Origin: Aestuariivita sp049276915
GTDB taxonomy: Bacteria > Pseudomonadota > Alphaproteobacteria > Rhodobacterales > Rhodobacteraceae
Assembly (NCBI RefSeq): GCF_049276915.1
Contig: NZ_JBASXK010000140.1
Location: 1-8,955, forward strand
Direction: 5' to 3'
Length of the DNA: 8,955 nucleotides
In this document: positions 1 to 5,987 of the stretch, piece after piece
Numbering within the stretch: the first letter of the stretch is position 1
Layout of the letters: each line of letters begins with the position of its first letter
Translations under genes and position numbers: made by a program
The notes under the pieces: generated by a model
Told to the model about the DNA's origin: nothing
Seen by the model: the letters and a program-made list of their open reading frames with translations, nothing else
Databases searched by the model: none

Positions 1-798
1 GACCATGGCAGCCCCAACACCGGCAATGATCCACAGGGGCACCCGTGCATGCCGCTGGCCACGCGCCAGAACGACCGGCAGCCAACTTGGCGAGAGCGAA
101 GTCTGAGGGCGCGGCAGCGTCGCGCGAAACCGTCTGTAGAGATCGGTTCTGAGGTTCGTCAACGCCAGCGCTCCGTCCGGGGCGGTGCGGTATTGCCCTT
201 CAAAACCCAACGCGAGACAGGCAAACATCAGCTCAAGCGTGTAAGACCGTTGCGCAGGATTGCCTGACAGACGGTGCAGGCGGGTAAAGAATCCGACGCC
301 CGGGTTCGGGTCGCCAAACAGCTGGTGCGTCAGGCCATTGCTTCTCCAATAGGCGACATCCGCACCCGGCAGGTTCTGCGCGATGTCATCGCAGGTCGCC
401 GCAAGCGCATAGGCCGATGCTGCAACGTCTTCCTCAGGGGCGCGGGCGGACCGCGCATCGCTTTGAAATCTGGTGAGCGCGCGCGACAGATGTTCGCGCA
501 GTTCGATCTTGTCCATCTCGACCAGACCGGTGCGCAAAAGACCCAACAGCCCCAGAAGATCATCAGCAGCTGCAAGAACAGGGTTTGTCGGCCGAACGAC
601 CGCGCGACCGCCACTGTTTACCGCTTCAGCAAGCGGGATCTGCATCGTGGACACCGGCATAAGGTCAACCGGGCGGGGGGCCAGAACCGTCCGCTCATCG
701 TCGTTCTGCACCTGGGGATTTACGCGCGGTTTGGGCCGAGACGCGGATGGAACAGAAGACTGTCCGATTACAGTCCTGTCGTCATCCTCGCTCCCCAT
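1..798 (-). CDS. tssL: Type VI secretion protein TssL (DotU family), 3' end missing
   Basis: Partial gene: 266 codons read without a stop from the ATG at 798 to the window edge. TssL is an inner-membrane anchor of the type VI secretion membrane complex (TssJLM), with a cytoplasmic DotU domain. Residues 1-70 are acidic and proline-rich, probably disordered, and carry two related motifs, DDDRTV (5-10) and DDERTV (33-38). The DotU domain follows: NPVLAAADDLLGLL near residue 72, a long helical stretch, then the family hallmark ELMFACLALGFEGQYR at about 190-205 and LRTDLYRRFR. The final visible residues (about 254-266, PLWIIAGVGAAMV) begin the expected transmembrane anchor. An AGGCGG sequence (806-811) sits 7 nt before the ATG. 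The missing part could hold only the anchor or a further C-terminal peptidoglycan-binding domain. The rest of the secretion cluster (probably tssM next) should lie to the left. The family is confident; the start is fairly sure. Confidence 0.9.
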   Translation of the reverse strand, partial: MGSEDDDRTVIGQSSVPSASRPKPRVNPQVQNDDERTVLAPRPVDLMPVSTMQIPLAEAVNSGGRAVVRPTNPVLAAADDLLGLLGLLRTGLVEMDKIELREHLSRALTRFQSDARSARAPEEDVAASAYALAATCDDIAQNLPGADVAYWRSNGLTHQLFGDPNPGVGFFTRLHRLSGNPAQRSYTLELMFACLALGFEGQYRTAPDGALALTNLRTDLYRRFRATLPRPQTSLSPSWLPVVLARGQRHARVPLWIIAGVGAAMV

Positions 799-1072
799 AT
801 CAATACCGCCTGGGCGTCAGGCCAACGGCACCAAATGGCCGCGTTTGCAGACTTGAATTCATCTTCCTCTGCTCACTTTCTGTGGCCACTGGTCCTTGAT
901 CGGGACACGGACCAGCCAGCCTGTGAAAGCCTAAAATAACTTTGGCGATTACTTTGCGACTAAGTCTGCCTTGCGTCAAGTTTACCGCCACACCCGCCAA
1001 TCAGGCAGATTGACCCGCCGCAAACTTGCAACGCTTGCATCACGTGAAGCGATCGGTGCAGGCAGCAGGCCC
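799..1072. other. Intergenic region upstream of tssL
   Basis: About 270 bp between the solute-binding protein stop and tssL, with no convincing gene. Short open frames here do not resemble known proteins. It presumably carries the promoter for tssL, and the start of tssL here suggests this is one boundary of a transcription unit. No clear hairpin terminator was seen after the solute-binding gene. Confidence 0.5.
951..979 (-). promoter_or_regulatory. Weak candidate promoter for tssL
   Basis: On the minus strand TTGACG (979-974, five of six matches to the -35 consensus) is followed after 17 bp by CAAAGT (956-951, only three of six matches to the -10). Spacing is ideal but the -10 is poor. Transcription would start about 145 bp before the tssL ATG. 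A suggestion only. Confidence 0.22.
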
Positions 1073-1897
1073 TCAGACCATCCACCACCGTTGCGAGATA
1101 CGGCCGTCATCAAGGGGCGCGCGGGATCCGATATGTTTGGGGACCCCAACGCCCTGACGTGCCGCCAGATCAACATGATCGGCTCCGGGATGCAGGATCA
1201 GGGCCGCCGTATCCCCCAGCCCTTCGGCCTGAGGCAGGTCAGCCACATCGACATAGCCATCCCGCAGCGCCTCGGCGCGCACGGCAGGATCCGGGATCAC
1301 GGCGATCTCGACCTCGTCAAACCAGCCGGCCTGACCATCCTTGTAGTGGGGCTGCACACGCTGGCCCAGGAAATGCCGCTCACCCTGATAACGCTGCACG
1401 CGATAAAGACCCGTGCCCACGGGAGTTTCGCTCTCAATACCGGCGGGCAGCATGACCATATGCGGATCAGCCAAAAGATAGGGCAGTTGCGGGTTCGGTG
1501 CGTCAACGCGCAGGCGCAACTGATGGTCGGCCAAGACATCCATATCCGCCGCAAACCCATGAACCTGCAACGACAGCGCCGCATCTTCGGCTACAAACGC
1601 CCGCCCGTCGTGGAAATGCACCTCAGCACGTAGATTCAAAAGCCAGTCGCACCCCTGGGCATCACTGCTCCAGGCGCTGGCAAGTTCACCGCGCAGCAAC
1701 CCATCCGGGCCAACCTCTGTCAGGGTATCATAGACCGCACCACGCACAGCCGCATCAAAGCGCGCATCGGCACGCGGCACTGCCAGACGCAGTCGGCCAC
1801 CACGTCGCGGTGCCGCCTCAAGCGACACACCCGTCGCGGCCAGCAAGGCGGCAGCGGCACCAGAGGTGAACAGTGCACGGCGATCAAGTCGGGACAT
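1073..1897 (-). CDS. Half-length family 5 extracellular solute-binding protein
   Basis: A 274-residue protein resembling the N-terminal part of peptide/nickel-type solute-binding proteins (SBP_bac_5). Residues 1-29 form an export signal with paired arginines (DRRALF at 5-10) before a hydrophobic Ala/Leu stretch, so Tat export is plausible. Family features seen: AVYDTLTEVGPDG (54-66), GELASAW (70-76), the FHDGRAF block (95-101), GTGLYRVQRY (161-170) and the DEVEIAVIPD block (194-203). Family members are usually about 500 residues; this one stops at the tail RWWMV and lacks the second half. The ATG at 1897 overlaps the pip stop (TGATG), which implies translational coupling; a GTG one codon earlier is also open. 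No permease or ATPase gene is nearby, so transport function is uncertain. From memory, similar short forms with an RWW-type tail occur in other roseobacters, which would argue against a recent truncation; I could not verify this. Confidence 0.78.
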   Translation of the reverse strand: MSRLDRRALFTSGAAAALLAATGVSLEAAPRRGGRLRLAVPRADARFDAAVRGAVYDTLTEVGPDGLLRGELASAWSSDAQGCDWLLNLRAEVHFHDGRAFVAEDAALSLQVHGFAADMDVLADHQLRLRVDAPNPQLPYLLADPHMVMLPAGIESETPVGTGLYRVQRYQGERHFLGQRVQPHYKDGQAGWFDEVEIAVIPDPAVRAEALRDGYVDVADLPQAEGLGDTAALILHPGADHVDLAARQGVGVPKHIGSRAPLDDGRISQRWWMV

Positions 1898-2874
1898 CAC
1901 AGCACATCCTCTGCGATCTGATCCATCGTGCGCACAAGCTCGGCACTGATTCCCGGCTCGGACAGCGCGTGACCGGCATTGCGGATCATCTTCAGCTCAC
2001 AGGAGGGCCAAAGCTCTGCCAGCCGATAGGCCGAGCTTGGCGGGCAGATCATGTCATAGCGCCCCTGCACGATCACGCCGGGAATATGCGAGATCCGCCC
2101 CATATGGGCCAGAAGCTGACCGTCAAACTCCAGAAAGCCGCCATTGATGAAATAGTGATTCTCAAGCCGCGCAAAAGCGCGCGCATAATCCCCCGGGCTG
2201 TCGCCGGAAGACCCGTTTGAATGAATGGACGCCAGCGCGTTTTCCCATGCAGACCATGCCCGGGCATACCGCGTTTCCTGAGACAGATCGCCCGAGAACA
2301 ACCGCCTATTATAGGCCGCGATCAGATCATCATGTTCGTCCGTCGGGATCATCGAGGCGAAACGCGCCCAGGTTTCCGGCCAGAACTTGCCCGCACCGCC
2401 ACCATAAAACCAGTCCAGTTCGGCCTTGGTCATCAGGAACACGCCGCGCAGAATGATGCGCATCGCGCGATCGGGATGGGCCTGCGCATAGACCAGAGAC
2501 AGCGTTGCGCCCCAACTGCCTCCAAAAACGCACCAACTGTCTATGCCAAACGTGCGGCGAATCTTTTCGATGTCGCCCACAAGATGCCATGTCGTGTTAT
2601 GCGCAACCGAGGCATGAGGCCGTGAACGTCCGCACCCGCGCTGATCAAACAGAATCACCCGATAGACCTTGGGATCAAAATACCGCCGCATCGCAGGGCT
2701 GCAGCCGCCACCCGGACCACCATGCAGCACAATAACCGGGATACCGTTGGGTTCCCCGCATTGCTCGACATAGATCTGATGACCATCGCCCACGTCCAGC
2801 ATCCGCTGATCGAAAGGATCGATCGGCGGATACAGATACTGAACTGCGCGCTTTTGGTCCGAGAATTTGTCCAT
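1897..2874 (-). CDS. pip: Proline iminopeptidase (prolyl aminopeptidase, family S33)
   Basis: Cytoplasmic alpha/beta hydrolase that removes N-terminal proline from peptides. The 325 residues match the usual length of about 310-330. Visible motifs: oxyanion-hole HGGPGGG (51-57), DQRGCGRS (77-84), nucleophile elbow GGSWGAT (118-124, Ser120), probable acid Asp274 in GRYD, and catalytic His302 in NAGH. Trp/Tyr-rich cap segments lie at about 155-245. I chose the ATG at 2874 because the protein begins there as family members do (MDKF, then QYLYPPIDPFD); an open frame extends upstream to 3033 but would run antisense inside ubiG and has no family similarity. A weak AGG lies about 6 nt upstream. The stop overlaps the start of the solute-binding gene, so the two are probably co-transcribed, which fits peptide scavenging. 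Divergent from ubiG. Confidence 0.93.
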   Translation of the reverse strand: MDKFSDQKRAVQYLYPPIDPFDQRMLDVGDGHQIYVEQCGEPNGIPVIVLHGGPGGGCSPAMRRYFDPKVYRVILFDQRGCGRSRPHASVAHNTTWHLVGDIEKIRRTFGIDSWCVFGGSWGATLSLVYAQAHPDRAMRIILRGVFLMTKAELDWFYGGGAGKFWPETWARFASMIPTDEHDDLIAAYNRRLFSGDLSQETRYARAWSAWENALASIHSNGSSGDSPGDYARAFARLENHYFINGGFLEFDGQLLAHMGRISHIPGVIVQGRYDMICPPSSAYRLAELWPSCELKMIRNAGHALSEPGISAELVRTMDQIAEDVL

Positions 2875-2881
2875 TACTGAC

Positions 2882-2889
2882 CTATATAG
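2882..2889. promoter_or_regulatory. Palindromic TATA-like element between pip and ubiG
   Basis: The perfect palindrome CTATATAG lies in the 49-bp gap between the divergent pip and ubiG start codons. It is the only -10-like sequence in the gap and reads identically on both strands. Used for ubiG it would give a leader of about 28 nt; used for pip, transcription would start almost at the ATG. No good -35 was found at normal spacing on either side, so the assignment is tentative. Confidence 0.3.
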
Positions 2890-2923
2890 ATCGAAGATGA
2901 CAGAAGAGCATATGGAGACAGGA

Positions 2924-3670
2924 ATGCAAGCGCAACAATCCACCGTCGATCCGGCAGAAATCGCAAAATTCGAGGCGATGGCAGCCGAATGGTGGGACGT
3001 GAACGGCAAGTTCAAGCCGTTGCACATGCTCAACCCATGCCGTCTTGATTACATAACAACCCAGATCGCAGGAGAGTTTGACCGCGATCTGAGCACCTCG
3101 AAGCCCTTTGCGGGATTGCGTATTCTTGATATCGGCTGCGGCGGCGGGTTGCTCTGCGAACCCATGGCTCGACTGGGTGCAGATGTGGTCGGAGCAGATG
3201 CGGCCGAGCGCAACATCCCCGTCGCGCGGGTTCACGCCGAGCAATCGGGCCTCACGATTGATTATCGCCATACCACCGCCGAAGACATGGCCGCGGCCAA
3301 AGAACAGTTCGATATCGTGCTGAACATGGAAGTGGTCGAACACGTGGCCAACCCGCTCAGCTATCTGACCGCATGCCGTGAGTTGCTCAAACCCGGCGGT
3401 CTGCATATCTGCTCGACGATCAACCGCAATCCGAAAAGCTTTGCCATGGCGATAGTCGGGGCAGAATACGTGATGCGCTGGCTGCCGAAGGGGACCCATG
3501 AATGGTCAAAATTCATAACCCCGGACGAGCTGTTTGATCTGATGAGGCAGGCCGGGTTGAATCCTGTCGATCGCAAGGGATTCGTGTTCAACCCGGTGAC
3601 ATGGAGTTGGAAAATCTCGGACCGGGATCTGAGCGTGAACTACGTCACCGCATCGCTCAAGCCCAGCTAG
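2924..3670 (+). CDS. ubiG: Ubiquinone biosynthesis O-methyltransferase UbiG
   Basis: SAM-dependent methyltransferase that carries out both O-methylation steps of ubiquinone biosynthesis. The 248 residues match the family's usual 240-250. Motifs: N-terminal EIAKFEAMAAEWWD with GKFKPLHMLNPCRL (about 12-41), SAM-binding motif I ILDIGCGGG (67-75), acidic D92 region, NMEVVEHV (134-141), LLKPGG (154-159), and the UbiG C-terminal block LPKGTHEW and FITPDEL (187-204). I chose the ATG at 2924 because GGAG (2914-2917) sits 6 nt before it and the protein then begins as in relatives. In-frame ATGs at 2867, 2897 and 2912 would add up to 19 residues, and the first would overlap pip. The TAG stop shares the sequence CTAG with the stop of the convergent marR gene. 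Confidence 0.96.
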   Translation: MQAQQSTVDPAEIAKFEAMAAEWWDVNGKFKPLHMLNPCRLDYITTQIAGEFDRDLSTSKPFAGLRILDIGCGGGLLCEPMARLGADVVGADAAERNIPVARVHAEQSGLTIDYRHTTAEDMAAAKEQFDIVLNMEVVEHVANPLSYLTACRELLKPGGLHICSTINRNPKSFAMAIVGAEYVMRWLPKGTHEWSKFITPDELFDLMRQAGLNPVDRKGFVFNPVTWSWKISDRDLSVNYVTASLKPS

Positions 3671-4110
3671 TCCGAGCTTTCCAGCTTGCCGCGCAACTCG
3701 CGCAGGATGGGCAGTACGGCGCGGACTTTCTCTGTGCCCAGATCTGCGACCATCTCATTGAGCATTGGCGTTATCGTAGAGATCGCCTGGTCGCGCGCCC
3801 TGCGGCCAGCCGGGCTGATGGCCACCATTTTGCGTCGCGCATCATCCCAGTCGGGGCGAACATGAACGTATCCGGCCCATTCCAGTTTCGACAGCGTGTT
3901 CGTCATCGCGCCCCGGGTGACATGGAACGTATTGGCCAGTTGCGCAGGCGAGCGTTCCTGTCCCGTAAACGCCAAGTGATTCAGAACCGAGAAATGCGAG
4001 ATCTCCATTCCCTTGGGCAACACCTTGCTCAACCGATTGCGCAACAGCTGGTCGGCGGTCAGAATCTCACTGAACAAAGTGACGGCAAGAGCGCTGTTGT
4101 CATCTGGCAT
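3667..4110 (-). CDS. MarR-family transcriptional regulator
   Basis: A 147-residue winged-helix DNA-binding protein, the usual MarR length. An N-terminal dimerisation helix (about 8-32) is followed by the wHTH: ISHFSVLNHLAF (37-48), SPAQLANTFHVTRGAMTNTL (54-73, helix-turn-helix), LEWAGYVHVRPDWDDARRK (76-94, with the wing tip DDARRK) and a C-terminal dimer helix (about 103-145). It starts directly after the amidase stop (TAA then ATG, no gap) with no strong ribosome site, so translation is probably coupled. It is the last gene of comF-grxC-amidase-marR. The ligand and targets cannot be told from sequence; as the promoter-distal gene it may regulate the operon or act elsewhere. Its stop overlaps that of ubiG. 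Confidence 0.92.
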   Translation of the reverse strand: MPDDNSALAVTLFSEILTADQLLRNRLSKVLPKGMEISHFSVLNHLAFTGQERSPAQLANTFHVTRGAMTNTLSKLEWAGYVHVRPDWDDARRKMVAISPAGRRARDQAISTITPMLNEMVADLGTEKVRAVLPILRELRGKLESSD

Positions 4111-4944
4111 TTACGGATCTTTGAATGGTCTCACATGTGTCAGCGAGGGTACTTTGTGCCGCGCGTCCTCTATGGATGTATCATCCAAATCGAAAAAGTG
4201 AATGCCGCGCTCTGTCCCACCATCGACCAGAACCTCTCCCCAGGGCGATATCACCATACTGTGCCCGTATGTGCGCCGTTTCCTGCCATCTGTATTCGGA
4301 TGCTCTCCGGTTTGTGCCGGTGCCAGCACATAGCACCCGTTCTCGATCGCCCGCGCCCGCAAAAGCGCCTCCCAATGAGCCGCCCCCGTGACCGGTGAAA
4401 ATGCGGCCGGCACGGTCAGAATGCGCGCACCGCTCTGGACCAGTTTCTGAAAAAGGTGCGGAAAGCGGATGTCATAGCAGATCGTCATCCCCACCAGGCC
4501 AAAATCAGTCTGTGCAACAACCGCCCGATCGCCGGGGCGATAACCTGCGGACTCGCGATAGGTCTCCTGCTTGGTGACCTGCACATCAAACATGTGGATC
4601 TTGTCATACCACGCAACGATGTCGCCTTGAGGATTGATCATGAAAGACCGGTTGGCAAAGCGCCCATCCGCATCATCGGTCTTCAGTGCCAATGATCCGA
4701 TCAATAGCCAGACGCCCAGCGCCCCGGCCTGCGCGCGCAGGGCAGCCAGCGTCGGATCATCGGCCTCATGTCGCAGCACGTTCAGCTGACGTTCCCGGCT
4801 GGAGGACACGCAGTTTGTCACCTCGGGTGTAAGTATGAACCCTGCGCCACCCTCGGCGGCCTGCGCAATCAGCGCCTGGGTTTCAATCAGATTGGCTTCG
4901 GGATCATCACCCGATGTCAGCTGAACCAGCGCGCCGCGCATCAT
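4111..4944 (-). CDS. Nitrilase-superfamily amidase, probably deaminated glutathione amidase
   Basis: Carbon-nitrogen hydrolase of the Nit1/Nit2-like branch, 277 residues. The catalytic residues are visible: Glu41 in LTPE, Lys115 in WYDKIHMFD, and Cys156 in ICYDIRFP, plus the conserved HWEALLRARAIENG (190-203) with a second Glu. The KIHMFDV segment and the ICYDIRFPHLFQ block are typical of Nit1/YbeM-type enzymes, several of which hydrolyse deaminated glutathione as a metabolite-repair step. The gene lies directly downstream of a glutaredoxin, overlapping its stop by ATGA, which supports a glutathione-linked substrate; omega-amidase or another amide remains possible. Start at 4944 (ATG ATG); the second ATG at 4941 is an equivalent choice. 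The next gene, marR, begins immediately after its TAA. Confidence 0.88.
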   Translation of the reverse strand: MMRGALVQLTSGDDPEANLIETQALIAQAAEGGAGFILTPEVTNCVSSSRERQLNVLRHEADDPTLAALRAQAGALGVWLLIGSLALKTDDADGRFANRSFMINPQGDIVAWYDKIHMFDVQVTKQETYRESAGYRPGDRAVVAQTDFGLVGMTICYDIRFPHLFQKLVQSGARILTVPAAFSPVTGAAHWEALLRARAIENGCYVLAPAQTGEHPNTDGRKRRTYGHSMVISPWGEVLVDGGTERGIHFFDLDDTSIEDARHKVPSLTHVRPFKDP

Positions 4945-5198
4945 GCGCCCAGCAAGCCGTCCAGCTTGCCCGCGCGTTCCAGCGCATAAAGGTCATCGCA
5001 GCCGCCCACATGCGTGTCTCCGATGAAGATCTGGGGGACGGTGCGGCCGCCATTGGCCCTCTGGATCATTTCGGGTTTGCGATCCGGGTCCGCCCAGACG
5101 TCTATCTCGGAAAAGCTGACGCCTTTTTGCGACAACAGCCGCTTGGCGGCATGACAGAACCCGCACAGAGGCGATGTGTAGATTTCGACCGGTTGCAT
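4941..5198 (-). CDS. grxC: Glutaredoxin 3 (GrxC-type)
   Basis: Small cytoplasmic thiol-disulfide oxidoreductase reduced by glutathione. At 85 residues it is full length. The active site CGFC (12-15) follows EIYTSPL; TVPQIFIG (53-60) holds the cis-proline that binds glutathione; GGCDDL (65-70) is the second glutathione-binding segment, with a further Cys at 67. CGFC differs from the classical CPYC and resembles the monothiol CGFS site with the second cysteine retained. I chose the ATG at 5198 because the family fold starts there and AAAGGGG lies upstream at 5209-5215 (10-nt spacing). An upstream in-frame ATG at 5255 would overlap the 3' end of comF and add unrelated residues. Sits 40 bp after comF and overlaps the amidase start. 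Confidence 0.94.
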   Translation of the reverse strand: MQPVEIYTSPLCGFCHAAKRLLSQKGVSFSEIDVWADPDRKPEMIQRANGGRTVPQIFIGDTHVGGCDDLYALERAGKLDGLLGA

Positions 5199-5238
5199 CG
5201 TGCATGAACCCCTTTGGAATAGTCTCTTTGTCGGGGAT

Positions 5239-5970
5239 TTAGACGTCCTTTGCAACGCGCGCCAGCGTCAGCACGAAAACGTCACGACATCCGGCGTCTT
5301 GGCAGGCATGCGTCGCCGCGGACAGTGTCGCTCCCGAGGTCATGACATCGTCGATCAAGAGAACAGGCCGCCCGGCGATTCGGTGACGACGACGCGGGTT
5401 GATCACCATCGCGCCCTCAAGCAAACCAAAGCGATCAGCGACGGTTTTGTGTTCCAGAGGTTGCGTGCGCTTGCCGCGCAGCAAGAGATCCGGGCACATG
5501 GCGTATCCGGTGCGCTTTGCCAGTGCCTGAGCCAGCGCTGCAGACTGATTGAAAGTGCGCGTGAACAACCGGGTCCAATGCAAGGGAACCGGCGCAATCA
5601 GCATGTTTTCCTGAAACAGGGGCTTGCCGGCCCGCTCCATCCATTGTGCCGCCATCAGGGCAACATCGATCCGCCCGCCATGTTTCAGCGACATCACCAT
5701 CTGGCGACCCGCATCCCGATAAAGCATCACAGCCCGCCCCGCTGCCCATGGTCTGGGAGCTGCAAGGCAGTCATCGCAGGACACAGGCCCACCCTGCGAT
5801 CTGCCCGGAAGCGGTAGGCCGCAAAACGTACAGGCCAGCCCGACGATGAACGGCGTTTTCCCCCAACACGCGCCGCATAGCCCGAAATCCGAGGCAACCA
5901 TGCCTCCGCAGCCGACGCAGCGCGGTGGGAATATGACCCCAAGCGCTGTTTGAAACTTGCCCTGAATCAC
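5239..5970 (-). CDS. comF: ComF-family protein (double zinc ribbon plus phosphoribosyltransferase domain)
   Basis: 243 residues. The N-terminus carries eight cysteines in four CxxC pairs (18/21, 32/35, 47/50, 65/68), consistent with two zinc ribbons. The C-terminal phosphoribosyltransferase-like domain has PVPLHWTRLFTRTFNQSAALA (about 127-147), a basic RGKRTQPLEHKT segment, and the PRPP-binding loop LLIDDVMTSGAT (204-215). ComF/GntX-type proteins are linked to natural transformation in several bacteria, though their biochemical role is poorly defined. The start is a GTG at 5970, since no in-frame ATG gives a normal N-terminus; see the overlapping leader ORF. First gene of a minus-strand operon with grxC, the amidase and marR; only 15 bp separate it from the divergent methyltransferase ATG. 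Confidence 0.92.
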   Translation of the reverse strand: MIQGKFQTALGVIFPPRCVGCGGMVASDFGLCGACWGKTPFIVGLACTFCGLPLPGRSQGGPVSCDDCLAAPRPWAAGRAVMLYRDAGRQMVMSLKHGGRIDVALMAAQWMERAGKPLFQENMLIAPVPLHWTRLFTRTFNQSAALAQALAKRTGYAMCPDLLLRGKRTQPLEHKTVADRFGLLEGAMVINPRRRHRIAGRPVLLIDDVMTSGATLSAATHACQDAGCRDVFVLTLARVAKDV

Positions 5971-5978
5971 CTTATTTC
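5950..5978 (+). promoter_or_regulatory. Candidate promoter for a leaderless methyltransferase mRNA
   Basis: TTGAAA (5950-5955, five of six to the -35) and TATTTC (5973-5978, three of six to the -10) are 17 bp apart. Transcription would begin near 5985, next to the ATG at 5986, and no Shine-Dalgarno sequence precedes that ATG. The agreement of spacing and missing ribosome site favours a leaderless transcript, but the -10 is weak. Confidence 0.35.
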
Positions 5979-5987
5979 TGCCTTCAT
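5967..5987 (-). other. Possible six-codon leader ORF (MKAEIR) coupled to comF
   Basis: On the minus strand a strong Shine-Dalgarno-like AAGGGAGGT (6005-5997) lies about 10 nt before an ATG (5987-5985) that opens a six-codon frame, MKAEIR. Its TGA stop (5969-5967) overlaps the comF GTG start (GTGA). This geometry is what translational coupling looks like and would explain how comF starts at a GTG with no ribosome site of its own. The Shine-Dalgarno-like bases lie inside the methyltransferase coding region, so chance is possible. Confidence 0.35.

Noticed and set aside
274..939. 221-codon plus-strand open frame opposite tssL
   Set aside because: Basic, low-complexity translation with no domain. 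The minus strand in this interval encodes a clear DotU-domain protein.
982..1176. Minus-strand open frame overlapping the end of the solute-binding gene, considered as its frameshifted second half
   Set aside because: The residues (ending RRVNLPDWRVWR) show no solute-binding protein blocks and are far too few to supply the missing half. The RWWMV stop looks like a natural end.
2875..3033. Upstream extension of the pip frame
   Set aside because: It would run antisense through the 5' part of ubiG, is Cys/Ser-rich and not similar to the family; the ATG at 2874 gives a normal N-terminus.
3601..4398. Long plus-strand open frame opposite marR and the amidase
   Set aside because: Composition is typical of a shadow frame in high-GC DNA. 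The opposite strand carries two proteins with clear catalytic or DNA-binding motifs.
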